64,000 nt of DNA, from positions 186,001 to 250,000 of the forward strand of contig NZ_QUEE01000001.1 of the NCBI RefSeq assembly GCF_003477885.1, given 5' to 3'. The notes under the pieces are model-generated. The model was given only the letters and a program-made list of their open reading frames with translations, was not told the origin of the DNA and did not search any database. Both the position numbers and the translations under genes were made by a program. Source of the DNA: Lachnotalea sp. AF33-28. GTDB taxonomy: Bacteria; Bacillota; Clostridia; Lachnospirales; Lachnospiraceae. Below are positions 16,867-25,979 of this stretch, piece after piece; within the stretch, counting starts at the first letter, position 1; each line of letters starts with the position of its first letter.

Positions 16867-17888
16867 TCTGTATAATACTCCGGATAAATTGCTTCAGCCA
16901 TCTGCACCAGGGCCTTTACAATGTTCTGGTTGGAAGAGGAGGAAGCCATATTATCAATATAATATACGCTCTTGTCTGCAACTGCGGTCATATCCGCCCA
17001 GCCTTCACGGTCCATGATTTCCTGTGTCGGATTTTCTATGTAGTTCACATTTGTCAGGATCACATCGGGATTAGCGGCCACCACCGTTTCCGCCTCAACT
17101 CCCAGCCATCCGTTCTGATCCGCCAATATGTTTTTTGCACCGATTAGTTCTATCATTTCATTTAAGAATACACCGCTGCCGAAGCTGTACATGGAAGGCG
17201 CCGCCGCGATCTCAAAATAAACCGTTTTCTTATCGGTTATGGTGGAGCCAATAGCAGCGATGCTGTCGATCTGTGCCTGCATATCGGCAAGCATTGCTTC
17301 TCCCTTTTCCGGAACGCCCAAAACTGCAGCCAAAAAGCTGATATCACTCTGTATAGCGGCAATGCTTTCGCTGGTTGGCACGCAGATAACGCAGACGCCC
17401 TGATCGATCAGCGTCTGATACGGATTTTCCTGGTCATATAAGGTCATGTTGGAAACGAAGAGCACATCGGGATTCAGCGCTGCCAGCTGTTCCATGTCAG
17501 GCTGCATAAAATCCAGTACGATATCACTTTCCGGAAGGCCTTCCAGCCCGACGCTCTGTGCATCATACGCCGCAATCTTATCCCCCAGGCCTAAACCAAT
17601 GATTGTCTGCGCAATCGAAGGAGACAGCACGGCAATTGTTTCGATGTCTTCAGGAACCTTGATCTGGGCTCCGCTGGGATCTGTCGTCGGAAGCGCTGCG
17701 GCAGATGTTTCTGCAGTCTGCTCCGTTCCGGCACTCTGCGTTGTTTCAGGAGTCTCGGCGGCTTTTGTGGTCTGCGTTGTTTCAGCCGCCGCAGTGGAGA
17801 CGTCTGTTTCCTTCGGCGCGGGTGCGCTGCAGGCCGCAAGGCTCACCGCAAGGGCACACGTCAGGATGATAGCAAGTAATTTTTTCAT
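16863..17888 (-). CDS. Corrinoid-binding lipoprotein, BtuF type
   Basis: Extracellular binding protein of 341 residues. The signal peptide ends in lipobox LAAC (Cys20). A 55-residue linker rich in Thr, Ala, Glu and Gln follows, then a TroA/FecB-type binding domain (IAVLSPSIAQTIIGLGLGDKI, LAALNPDVLFVSN, VVAANPDVILTN). The ATG at 17888 follows GGAGGAAAGAAC; the open frame extends upstream into the riboswitch region but has no better start. It is first in the six-gene operon under the cobalamin riboswitch, hence the corrinoid assignment. Confidence 0.9.
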   Translation of the reverse strand: MKKLLAIILTCALAVSLAACSAPAPKETDVSTAAAETTQTTKAAETPETTQSAGTEQTAETSAAALPTTDPSGAQIKVPEDIETIAVLSPSIAQTIIGLGLGDKIAAYDAQSVGLEGLPESDIVLDFMQPDMEQLAALNPDVLFVSNMTLYDQENPYQTLIDQGVCVICVPTSESIAAIQSDISFLAAVLGVPEKGEAMLADMQAQIDSIAAIGSTITDKKTVYFEIAAAPSMYSFGSGVFLNEMIELIGAKNILADQNGWLGVEAETVVAANPDVILTNVNYIENPTQEIMDREGWADMTAVADKSVYYIDNMASSSSNQNIVKALVQMAEAIYPEYYTE

Positions 17889-17919
17889 GTTCTTTCCTCC
17901 AAATGTCTGTCCTGATACA

Positions 17920-17951
17920 ACAAAACACCCTTTCATACACGAAAGGGTGTT
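17920..17951 (-). terminator. Riboswitch-controlled terminator
   Basis: An 11-bp perfect stem (17941-17951 with 17924-17934, 6-base loop) is followed on the minus strand by a U-rich run, 32 bases before the BtuF ATG. It is placed as the expression platform of the cobalamin riboswitch: corrinoid binding would favour this hairpin and stop transcription. Confidence 0.75.
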
Positions 17952-17959
17952 AATAAGCA

Positions 17960-18120
17960 TAACAATGCACAATCCATCCATCGTGAATTCGTACACAGCA
18001 AACTCAGCGATCCGACTTATCGCACAGCGGCGCATCACGGTGGCGGGACCGTACAGGATTCACACCTGACTTCTCTGACAATTGTCTGCTGTTCATATGA
18101 AAACGTATTTTGATATCTCA
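17960..18120 (-). promoter_or_regulatory. Cobalamin riboswitch
   Basis: Read on the minus strand the leader has the hallmark core GGUGUGAAUCCUGUACGGUC followed directly by CCGCCACCGUGAU, then a B12-box-like AAGUCGGAUCGCUG. These are the conserved J6/3 and B12-box elements of the class. It lies between a consensus promoter and the importer operon. Exact ends of the aptamer are approximate. It makes B12-responsive repression of all six downstream genes likely. Confidence 0.9.
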
Positions 18121-18157
18121 GGCAAATTTTGATGCTTATACTTTCCGCATCACTTGC

Positions 18158-18186
18158 ATTCTAGCTGACTGAAACGGTATTGTCAA
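18158..18186 (-). promoter_or_regulatory. Promoter of the corrinoid operon
   Basis: On the minus strand TTGACA (18181-18186) and TAGAAT (18158-18163) are 17 bases apart. Transcription from about 18150 would give a leader of about 260 bases holding the riboswitch. The rest of the 553-base gap 17889-18441 is riboswitch, terminator and the palindromic repeat. Confidence 0.8.
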
Positions 18187-18224
18187 CCGGTTTCTTCTTT
18201 TTGTGCCAATGCCTCATATAAACT

Positions 18225-18430
18225 GTTACTGTTCACAGTTACCGTAAATTTCCGCGCAAGACAGGGCAGGGTATATTCCTCATGGGGACGCGCTCTCGCT
18301 CCGTGAAGCGCACAACGGTACTAATGCTGTAAAATACACAGCATAAGTACCGGCGGGCTTCAAGGGATCCCCATGAGGAATATACCCTGCCCTGTCTTGC
18401 GCTGCTTTATCGGTACCCGTGAACAGTAAC
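18225..18430. repeat. 206-bp palindromic repeat, copy 1
   Basis: The element is one giant hairpin. Its ends are perfect 12-base inverted repeats (18225-18236 and 18419-18430). A second pair of arms of 35 bases pairs perfectly (18254-18288 with 18368-18402), and the centre (about 18317-18352) is itself palindromic. A near-identical copy in the opposite orientation lies at 20045-20249, and a mini copy of only the ends at 56861-56910. It starts 11 bases past the stop of the ATPase gene. No transposase is encoded, so it behaves like a MITE or a REP-type repeat; it could also act as a two-way terminator. Confidence 0.9.
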
Positions 18431-18441
18431 TATAAACGTAT

Positions 18442-19800
18442 TTAAAGGCAAATCGTCATATATGGCGGGATGCACAGAATATCATCTTTCTCCATCACAT
18501 TTCGGGGATGGATGATATAGCTGCCGCCAATACGGGATTTATACTTTTCTTTGAACCTAATTAAAGATGCATTAGAATACTGCGGGCTGGATTTCACCTC
18601 AATCGGAAAAATCTTATATTTTGTTTTGCTGTTATTGGAAATGATGAAGTCGATCTCAATGTCATTTCTTCGTTTTTTATCATTGTACTGGGTGTAAAAG
18701 AACAGCCGATGCCCATTCGCCACAAGCATTTGGGCGATCACATTTTCATAGAGCATTCCTTCGTTCAAACCCAGCTTCCCAGCGAAAATCTGCTTGTAAA
18801 CTTCGTCTTCCAACAGCTCGTTTTCATCGAAGGCATGGCTGACCAGCAAACCGGTATCGCCCAGATAACACTTAATGCAGGCATCTGTCTCTGTTAGTGA
18901 GAGCCCTACATTAGGATCATTTGCTTTCCGGCACTCATTTGCCAACATAGAATCAGAGAGCCAAAAGAAGGTCTCCTCATACTGTTCAGCCTTAGATCCT
19001 TCCACGATGCGATTGAAAACGACCCGTTTCTCGTGTCTGGACAAAAGGCCGGGGATCTGATCGAAAATGGCCAACACCTTAGCCCGATACTGTGCATGAA
19101 TCTTCATAATGTCATTTCGGTAAAGTGCAAGAATATCTCTCTTTTCAAGGTCGGCGGCCCCAAAGTCCTTATGCCCCTCTAGAAAGGCAACAACGGCCAT
19201 AGGCATTCCGCCAACCAACATATACTGCTTAAAAAGCAGCATCGCCTTGTTGTGCAGATTTCTCTCAAGAGATTCCTTCTTCTCAAAACAGGTCTTGATA
19301 TAGGGGATAAGCGGTCTTTCATCCAATGCCCAGCAGAACTCCTCGAAGTCCAGTGGGTACATCTTGATTTTCCGCTCCTCGGAGGGGATCACAATGCCCT
19401 GTACATTCTCCCTGATAGAGATAAGGGAACCAGTCTCAATATAATCATACCGTCCATCGGCAACCAGATACTTGATTGCTTCCCTTGCCTTCGGATATAG
19501 CTGTACCTCATCGAATATGATTATGCTTTCCCTGGGATACAACTGCACACCGTAGTTAACGGACAGCAGCATGAAAAAGGTATCCAAATCATTCAGATGA
19601 AGATGGAAATACGACTTCACATCATCTGATGCTCTGGCAAAATCGATAAATATATAGCTCTTATATTCGTTCCGGGCAAATTCCTCCACCACAGTGGACT
19701 TACCAATTCGACGGGCTCCTTCTACAAGAAGAACTTTCTTCCCCTTTGTTTCATTCTTCCAAGCAAGAAACTTACTGTAAATCTTGCGCTCAAACAACAT
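18442..19800 (-). CDS. AAA-type ATPase with DUF4143 and nuclease-like C-terminus
   Basis: Protein of 452 residues. Residues 28-36 are Walker A (GARRIGKST) and 92-100 Walker B (SIIIFDEVQ). The middle matches the DUF4143 architecture. The C-terminus carries IEIDFIIS...FPIEVKSS, the D...ExK core of the PD-(D/E)XK nuclease-like fold seen at the end of these proteins. The ATG at 19800 follows GGGAGGCGAAG. Function in this family is not established; members are scattered and often near mobile DNA. The gene stands alone between two inverted palindromic repeats, suggesting a gained unit. Confidence 0.85.
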   Translation of the reverse strand: MLFERKIYSKFLAWKNETKGKKVLLVEGARRIGKSTVVEEFARNEYKSYIFIDFARASDDVKSYFHLHLNDLDTFFMLLSVNYGVQLYPRESIIIFDEVQLYPKAREAIKYLVADGRYDYIETGSLISIRENVQGIVIPSEERKIKMYPLDFEEFCWALDERPLIPYIKTCFEKKESLERNLHNKAMLLFKQYMLVGGMPMAVVAFLEGHKDFGAADLEKRDILALYRNDIMKIHAQYRAKVLAIFDQIPGLLSRHEKRVVFNRIVEGSKAEQYEETFFWLSDSMLANECRKANDPNVGLSLTETDACIKCYLGDTGLLVSHAFDENELLEDEVYKQIFAGKLGLNEGMLYENVIAQMLVANGHRLFFYTQYNDKKRRNDIEIDFIISNNSKTKYKIFPIEVKSSPQYSNASLIRFKEKYKSRIGGSYIIHPRNVMEKDDILCIPPYMTICL

Positions 19801-19836
19801 AATCTTCGCCTCCCACACACATGATATCACACCGAC

Positions 19837-19938
19837 TCGCAATACGCAACTCGCATTCAATATCAAAATACCGCAATACGCATATGTCATATTGTTATAC
19901 TATCCCATAATACGCGTACTTATTCAGTATATGCCCCA
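19837..19938. repeat. Three AATACGC boxes at exact 34-bp spacing upstream of the ATPase gene
   Basis: AATACGC occurs at 19841, 19875 and 19909, each 34 bases from the next. The first two share an 11-base core (CGCAATACGCA). They lie 40-115 bases upstream of the DUF4143 gene start, in the promoter region of a 470-base gap. A 34-bp period is about three helical turns, which fits protein binding on one face of DNA (inference). The remainder of the gap, apart from the palindrome copy, shows nothing recognisable. Confidence 0.5.
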
Positions 19939-20044
19939 AATGAAGCCCGACTCACCGCAGATTACAGATTACAACGGAAGTGCCGGTAGCAATATCGGCA
20001 ATACTATGGTAAAATCAATGTCAAGTTAAACATAATCATATTGC

Positions 20045-20249
20045 GTTACTATTTACAACTGCCGATAAAACAGCGCAAGACAGGGCAGGGTATATTCCTC
20101 ATGGGGATCCCTTGAAGCCCGCCGGTACTTATGCTGTGTATTTTACAGCATTAGTATCGTTGCGCGCTTCACGGAGCGAGAGCGGGTCCCCATGAGGAAT
20201 ATACCCTGCCCTGTCTTGCGCGGAACTTTACGGTAACTGTATACAGTAC
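20045..20249. repeat. 206-bp palindromic repeat, copy 2 (inverted)
   Basis: This is the reverse complement of copy 1 at 18225-18430. The inner 150 bases differ at about three positions, and both 35-base arms (20073-20107 and 20187-20221) are unchanged. The outer ends are more diverged than in copy 1. It ends about 20 bases before the HAD gene start, so it separates that gene from the ATPase gene. Confidence 0.9.
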
Positions 20250-20270
20250 TACAATGCCGGAGGTGCAATT

Positions 20271-20975
20271 TTGTCTAAAGCTATTTTTTGGGATTTTGAC
20301 GGTACCATCATACATCCAAATGAGTCATTTTTTAACGCATTGCTCACAGCGCTTAAAAAACAAAAATATGAAATCCCCACTGAACAAATCAGGGCACTTT
20401 TGCAATCGGTATGTTCCTGGTACACACCCGAAATAGCATATCCCGATCAAGTGGGGCAGCAATGGTGGAGCGCTCTTTTTAAAAAGTTCAATTTGTTTTA
20501 CGCAGCATACGGTATTGCCGAAGCAGACCGGCAAAAAATAAATGCAGATTTCAAACGCCAGATATTGGACGTGCACAGTTATACCCTCTACAGCGATGCA
20601 ATATCAGTATTAACTCTGTGCATTGAAAAAGGTTACAGAAATTACATCTTATCAAATAATTACCCCGAACTCCCATCTATTATAGAGGATTTGGGGTTAT
20701 CAGCATTTTTTACAGACTATATAATATCTTCAAATATCGGTTATGAAAAGCCGAGGATCGAGCTGTTTCAATATGCCTTGCGCATTGCAGCATATCCTGA
20801 TATCTGTTATATGATCGGAGATAATCTGATAGCCGATATACAGGGCGGAAAGGATGCGGGTATGCGGACTATTTTAGTACACAGAGACGGCCATTCAGAT
20901 GCCGGCTGCCGGTGTGAAACCCTGTCTGAAATTCCCCCGCTATTGGAGCCCGCCGCTCCTGCCGGCGGGAAATGA
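20271..20975 (+). CDS. HAD-family hydrolase
   Basis: Cytoplasmic phosphatase-like protein of 234 residues, HAD subfamily IA. Motif I is FWDFDGT with Asp8 and Asp10, motif II is the Ser in YILSNN, motif III the Lys in GYEKPRIELF, and motif IV IGDNLIADIQGG. The start is TTG at 20271, fixed by GGAGG eight bases upstream (20259-20263). It precedes the membrane AraC regulator, its stop overlapping a possible upstream start of that gene. The substrate, probably a sugar phosphate or nucleotide, cannot be told. Confidence 0.85.
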   Translation: MSKAIFWDFDGTIIHPNESFFNALLTALKKQKYEIPTEQIRALLQSVCSWYTPEIAYPDQVGQQWWSALFKKFNLFYAAYGIAEADRQKINADFKRQILDVHSYTLYSDAISVLTLCIEKGYRNYILSNNYPELPSIIEDLGLSAFFTDYIISSNIGYEKPRIELFQYALRIAAYPDICYMIGDNLIADIQGGKDAGMRTILVHRDGHSDAGCRCETLSEIPPLLEPAAPAGGK

Positions 20976-20992
20976 CCGGGAGGCCTTTTACC

Positions 20993-23212
20993 ATGAATAA
21001 AAAAGAACGGCGTCCAGAACACCGCATAGTGCTTGCCAGGTTCAATCCGACCTTTATTAAGTACTTCATTTCCTATTTTATAATCGTTATTATATTAATT
21101 GGATGTTTTTACTTACTATTCAGATTTAACTTTATATCCATCTACCAGGATCATCTGCAGGAATCCGCAGAAAAACAGCTTTCTTCCATTAAGACTACGC
21201 TGGATTCAGAAGTCACTGCTTTTGTTCTGCTCGATGCGCAGATCAAGAAAGACCTAAATCTCATTATGTCCAATTATACCGATTCGGCCTATGATCTCTA
21301 TCAGGCGAATAAAAAGCTGACTGCCTATGCCTCCGCCAACAATATGATCGATTCCATATCCGTGCTCTCTTCCGACGGGGAGGTGCTTTTGTCTACAGCT
21401 CTGCCTGTTGTCTTATTTGAAGACGGCTACCGGATTTGTGTGGGAGGAAAAAATTATCCGATTCCTTTAGACGAGTATCTTTCCGCTCCCAAACGCCATT
21501 TTTTCCGCCTGGATACCGGCAATAAATCCTTTTTAATTTATCTGGCTCCCCGCAGCCAGAGATCCTCCATGTTCACTGTTTATGTTTTGAGTCTGCAGGG
21601 ATTTGACAGTATTCTGAATTCAGAAAGCAGCAAAGGGGTAGTGTCCTTTTGGCTTCTTGATGCAGACTGCTCCTTCCTTGCAGGAGATGAGCCTGATGCC
21701 CTGTTCTCCCTGGCTGATGAACTGCCTTCCTCTTCAGGTCTTCATGAAATAGATGCTTCCAACTCACTGTACATGATAGCTGATGACAGCGATAATGCCG
21801 GAAATTTGGTGCTGACAGCGCTCCTCTCCAATCAGGAAATCGCCAGACAGACAGAAACCGCTATGGGAAGAAGTATCATTGTATTCGCCTTGGTCTTTCT
21901 GCTGAGTTTATTTATTATCCTGTTGGCCATGCAGGCCACCTTTAAGCCGCTGCAGAAGCTGATAAAGAAAATAATACCGGCGGACAGCAGCGAACACAAT
22001 TATATAAGCCTTTTAGAGGACACGTTCAGTAAACTGGCGGCTGAAAAATACACACTGCAGGAAAAATTGAATAACTATCGGAGGCTGATCCAGAAATCGC
22101 TGTTTGATTCCGTAATACAGAGCCCTTCCGATATTGATTCCCTTTTTTCCATGGAATCTGACAAATGCGCCATCTATATCGCCAGGATCACAAATGATGC
22201 CGGCGGTCCGGATTTCCCCGAACATGTGGAGCTGGCTTTATCCGAAGGCCTGCAGGCATTTGAGAAAAAAATTGTTGCGATGATCGAATATACACAGGAA
22301 CACGCGGTTGTCCTGATCAGCTACTATGATGACCGGCAAAACGGCTATGGCCATACCGTCATCACTGTGCTTTTGGAAGAACTGCACAAAAAGCTTGGCT
22401 GTCACTGCGTTTACAGCGACAGAGCCGATTCGCCCATGGAAATACCGGCTCTTTATAAAAATGTCATGGCAGCCTGCAGTCCTGTGGACGAATCCGTCGT
22501 TTTGTACACCAGCGTCATTGGAGAAAGCAGGGACAGCGGCCACTTACAGTATCCGATATCGCAGCTGGAAGAATTGACCCGGCATCTTCGAAACAGTCAT
22601 TTTACCGAAGCCCGGGCCTGTGTGACAGAGCTTATAGGCTTATTGGACAGCACTTCGGATGTAAATGAGAATCCCTTTATAAATTTTTATGTCCGCAGTA
22701 TACTGATTGATATTTTAACGATACTGACCAACGCAATCAGTGAATATAACGCTAAATTCAAGGACTACAGCGACCTTTATTTCTCAACGCTCTATCTTTG
22801 CAGAAGCTGCCCCTATGAGGAGAACAGCGGCACTATTCTTAAAAATATGCTGGCACTGCTCGACTTTTGCAAAGAAAGCTCCGACAACATCCCGGCGAGA
22901 TTTTCACAGATAGAGGAAATCATGAACGCGGAATATGCATCCCCCGATTTTTCGATCACAGTGCTCGCTGATGCATTTCATATCAGCATCGCCCACATGA
23001 GTTCTCTTTTCAAGATCCGGTTCGGGAAGAATTTCTCGGAATATCTGTGGGAAATGAGGCTTGAAAAAGCAAAAGGTCTTCTTCTCGGCACGGATCAGAC
23101 CATTGACCAGATCAGTACCAGTGTGGGGTATGTAAATGTATCAAGTTTCCGGCGCAAGTTTAAACAGGAGGTAGGAGTATCCCCCTCCCAATATCGGGAA
23201 CAGAATATTTAA
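20993..23212 (+). CDS. Membrane-bound AraC-family regulator with extracellular sensor
   Basis: One-component sensor-regulator of 739 residues. A membrane helix near residues 28-50 is followed by an extracellular region of about 220 residues, a second helix near 295-315 (SIIVFALVFLLSLFIILLAM), a cytoplasmic linker and a C-terminal AraC double helix-turn-helix (last 100 residues, ending VGVSPSQYREQNI). The ATG at 20993 is chosen because GGGAGG lies nine bases before it. It has no kinase or receiver domain, so it would sense outside and bind DNA directly. It sits just upstream of the LplABC-type importer and GH78-like gene and is their likely activator. Confidence 0.88.
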   Translation: MNKKERRPEHRIVLARFNPTFIKYFISYFIIVIILIGCFYLLFRFNFISIYQDHLQESAEKQLSSIKTTLDSEVTAFVLLDAQIKKDLNLIMSNYTDSAYDLYQANKKLTAYASANNMIDSISVLSSDGEVLLSTALPVVLFEDGYRICVGGKNYPIPLDEYLSAPKRHFFRLDTGNKSFLIYLAPRSQRSSMFTVYVLSLQGFDSILNSESSKGVVSFWLLDADCSFLAGDEPDALFSLADELPSSSGLHEIDASNSLYMIADDSDNAGNLVLTALLSNQEIARQTETAMGRSIIVFALVFLLSLFIILLAMQATFKPLQKLIKKIIPADSSEHNYISLLEDTFSKLAAEKYTLQEKLNNYRRLIQKSLFDSVIQSPSDIDSLFSMESDKCAIYIARITNDAGGPDFPEHVELALSEGLQAFEKKIVAMIEYTQEHAVVLISYYDDRQNGYGHTVITVLLEELHKKLGCHCVYSDRADSPMEIPALYKNVMAACSPVDESVVLYTSVIGESRDSGHLQYPISQLEELTRHLRNSHFTEARACVTELIGLLDSTSDVNENPFINFYVRSILIDILTILTNAISEYNAKFKDYSDLYFSTLYLCRSCPYEENSGTILKNMLALLDFCKESSDNIPARFSQIEEIMNAEYASPDFSITVLADAFHISIAHMSSLFKIRFGKNFSEYLWEMRLEKAKGLLLGTDQTIDQISTSVGYVNVSSFRRKFKQEVGVSPSQYREQNI

Positions 23213-23252
23213 ACAGCGGCGTCTGCTTTTCTTGCGGCAGACGCCGCTGTTT
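23211..23252 (+). terminator. Terminator after the membrane AraC regulator
   Basis: A 14-bp perfect stem (23213-23226 with 23237-23250) starts right after the stop codon and is followed by TTGCTTATTTT. It should end the HAD-regulator transcript before the transporter genes. Confidence 0.8.
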
Positions 23253-23395
23253 GCTTATTTTACCGGACGGATACAAATTTTCGGCGCGGACCGAAATTAT
23301 GTACCTTGCCGGAAACGGATATCCCGCTTATATTTAAGTCATCCACTTTGAAAACGCGTTTGAGATGGATTAAAAATAAAAAATGGAGGTATGGT

Positions 23396-24964
23396 ATGAA
23401 ACATAAATTTATATCAATATTGCTGGCAGCAGCAATGGTTCTTTCAATGGCAGCGTGCGGCGGCTCACCGTCCCAATCCCAGCCCGATCATTCTTCTGCA
23501 GACGGGTCAGCTGATACAAAAGCCCCTGAGGATAAACTTACTTATTCGGCAGTAGCCGTACTGCACGCTTCTACCTATGATCTGGATGATTCCCTGCCCA
23601 TGCAGATACTGCAGGAGAAATACAACATCGATATTGAATTTCAGTCACTTCTAAGTTCCGAGCTCAGTGAAAAGAGAAACCTTCTGTTAAATTCCGGGGA
23701 CTATCCGGAACTGTTCATTAAGTCAGGTATGAGTTCCTCTGAAATGCTGGATTATGGCAGCCAGGGTATTTTAATCCCCTTAGAGGACCTGATTAAGGAA
23801 CATATGCCGAATCTGACCGCATGGCTGGATGAGAATAATGCATGGCAGTGGATCCTCTCCAGCGACGGCCATGTATACGGCCTTCCATGCTATGAGCTGG
23901 CAATTACCGATTGGACCCCTTATTGGATCAATATGAAATGGATTGAATATCTCGGACTTAAAGAACCTTCCAGTCTGGATGAGCTGTATGAGGTATTAAA
24001 GGCATTTAAGGAACAGGACGCAAACGGCAACGGGGATCCGAATGATGAGATTCCGCTGGCCTTCAACGGCATGCCTACTTTCCTGATGCAATACCTGGGG
24101 CAGGCGGTTGACAGCAGGACATACTGCACCGTAAATGATGGCAAGCTTTCCTTTGTACCTGTAACAGATATGTATTACACCTATCTGGAATTTTTGGCTA
24201 AGCTGTACGCGGAAGGGCTTATTCTGGATACCTGCTTTACAATCACCGGTGAAGAGCTGACCGCTAAAGGCACGGAAAACGATATTTTCGGTTCCAGCGC
24301 TTCCGCAGGCATTTTCCTGGTGGTTGGAAGGGACAATGATGATGATTACAAGATGCTGACACCTTTTGGAGAAGGCCAGTATGCGATCGGCAACGGCATA
24401 GGCACCGGCGTGTTCTGTGTCACGGATAAATGCACGAATCCGGGTCCGGTTCTCGCAATGTTTGATACCTTTTATTCCCAGGAAGGCGGAATCTTAGCAA
24501 CCATGGGTGTGGAGGGCGAGACCTATTCCGTAAATGAACAGGGTGAATGGGAATGGATCCTTGGCGGCAAATACGGGGAGACCGTGGATGAGGTGCGCGG
24601 AAACGGAACGATTCAGGGCACAACCGCAGGTCCGTATCTTTCCCCGGATATCTGGTGGACAAAGATGTCTCCGAATGCGGATCCGGATGAGGTTTATCTA
24701 AATCAGGAACGCGTGCGCACCGCCGCATATGGGGTATCTGTGCTGCCCAATATGCACTATACGGAGGAAGATGAGGATACTGTAGCAGCCTTGGCCACGG
24801 ACATACAGATGTATTTTGAGGAGTATACCGTGGAGGTAATTACCGGCAAAAAAGATCTGGCATCCACATGGGATAACTATGTTGCGACGGTGGAAAGAAT
24901 GGGCCTTTCTGATCTGATGGATGCTTACCAGAGGACCTACGACAAGTCAATTGCTTTGCAATAA
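23396..24964 (+). CDS. Oligosaccharide ABC transporter binding lipoprotein, LplA type
   Basis: Extracellular solute-binding protein of 522 residues, family 1. The signal peptide ends with lipobox MAAC (Cys19 region), followed by a Ser/Gln/Asp-rich linker. The fold shows typical CUT1 features such as DYPELFIKSGMSSSEM and DANGNGDPNDEIPL. The ATG at 23396 follows TGGAGGTATGGT, preferred over an upstream in-frame start at 23306. It heads an operon with two permeases and a GH78-like enzyme. The ligand is probably a plant or host glycan oligosaccharide. Confidence 0.9.
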   Translation: MKHKFISILLAAAMVLSMAACGGSPSQSQPDHSSADGSADTKAPEDKLTYSAVAVLHASTYDLDDSLPMQILQEKYNIDIEFQSLLSSELSEKRNLLLNSGDYPELFIKSGMSSSEMLDYGSQGILIPLEDLIKEHMPNLTAWLDENNAWQWILSSDGHVYGLPCYELAITDWTPYWINMKWIEYLGLKEPSSLDELYEVLKAFKEQDANGNGDPNDEIPLAFNGMPTFLMQYLGQAVDSRTYCTVNDGKLSFVPVTDMYYTYLEFLAKLYAEGLILDTCFTITGEELTAKGTENDIFGSSASAGIFLVVGRDNDDDYKMLTPFGEGQYAIGNGIGTGVFCVTDKCTNPGPVLAMFDTFYSQEGGILATMGVEGETYSVNEQGEWEWILGGKYGETVDEVRGNGTIQGTTAGPYLSPDIWWTKMSPNADPDEVYLNQERVRTAAYGVSVLPNMHYTEEDEDTVAALATDIQMYFEEYTVEVITGKKDLASTWDNYVATVERMGLSDLMDAYQRTYDKSIALQ

Positions 24965-25034
24965 AATAAATGGGAGATGTGGGATGGAAACAGCCGCATG
25001 AGCGGCCGCTTCCATCCCCGGAAAGGTGCTGCAA

Positions 25035-25967
25035 GTGCGGGTTAAGACAACGGATAATTTCTTACGAAGACTGAAAAAGGATCTTAAGGTGAACTACCTC
25101 CTGTACCTGCTGGTATTGCCGGGAGTGGCATACTACATAATTTTCTGTTATGTACCGATGCCGGGAGTTATGATGGCATTTGTAGATTACAAATCAAAGC
25201 TCGGGCTTCTGGGAAGTCCTTGGGTGGGTTTAAAGCATTTTCAGCGTTTTTTTAACAGCTATTACTTTGGCGTTCTGATTAAGAACACTTTGGGCATCAG
25301 CATTTACAGTCTGTTGGTTGGCTTCCCTATTCCGATTATATTCGCGTTGATGCTCAATTATTTAAACATCAAATGGCTGAAAAAAACCGTGCAGATGGTC
25401 TCTTATGCGCCTCACTTTATTTCTACGGTTGTTATCTGCGGTATGCTCACCATGTTTTTAAATCAGGAAACAGGAATTGTAAACCAGCTTTTAGGTAAGC
25501 TGGGTTTTGAAACAGTGGGGTTCCTTGCGGAACCAAAATATTTCAAGAGTATATATGTATGGTCGGATGTCTGGCAGGGGATGGGCTGGAGCGCAATCAT
25601 ATATATATCGGCGCTCGCCGGAGTCGATTATGAGCTGCATGAAGCGGCAATAATGGATGGGGCTACCAAAATACAGCGCATGCTGCATATCGATATCCCC
25701 TCTATTAAATCTACCATCCTGATGCTGCTCATTCTCCAGTTCGGCTCTCTTATGAGTGTTGGATTCGAAAAGGTATACTTTCTGACCAATCCAAGGAACC
25801 AGTCCGCCGCAAATATCATATCAACCTATGTATATCAGGTCGGCATGCTGGACCATGACTACGGCTTCTCTACGGCGGTCGGTCTGTTTAATTCCTTAGT
25901 TAATATGATACTTCTCATTACCGTGAACAGAATCAGCAGAAAAGTGGCCGATGAGAGCCTGTTTTAG
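25035..25967 (+). CDS. ABC transporter permease, LplB type
   Basis: Membrane permease of 310 residues, binding-protein-dependent inner membrane family with six helices. The ATPase-contact EAA loop is present (YELHEAAIMDGATKIQRMLH). GTG at 25035 is chosen because AAAGGTG lies eight bases upstream; an alternative GTG lies at 25026. It pairs with the next permease. No ATPase is encoded nearby, which is usual for CUT1 systems that share an MsmK-type ATPase. Confidence 0.9.
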   Translation: MRVKTTDNFLRRLKKDLKVNYLLYLLVLPGVAYYIIFCYVPMPGVMMAFVDYKSKLGLLGSPWVGLKHFQRFFNSYYFGVLIKNTLGISIYSLLVGFPIPIIFALMLNYLNIKWLKKTVQMVSYAPHFISTVVICGMLTMFLNQETGIVNQLLGKLGFETVGFLAEPKYFKSIYVWSDVWQGMGWSAIIYISALAGVDYELHEAAIMDGATKIQRMLHIDIPSIKSTILMLLILQFGSLMSVGFEKVYFLTNPRNQSAANIISTYVYQVGMLDHDYGFSTAVGLFNSLVNMILLITVNRISRKVADESLF

Positions 25968-25979
25968 GGAGGATATACG

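Noticed and set aside
17889..18038. Longer N-terminus for the BtuF-like protein
   Set aside because: The extension covers the riboswitch terminator and part of the aptamer, and the ATG at 17888 has both a strong ribosome site and a signal peptide directly after it.
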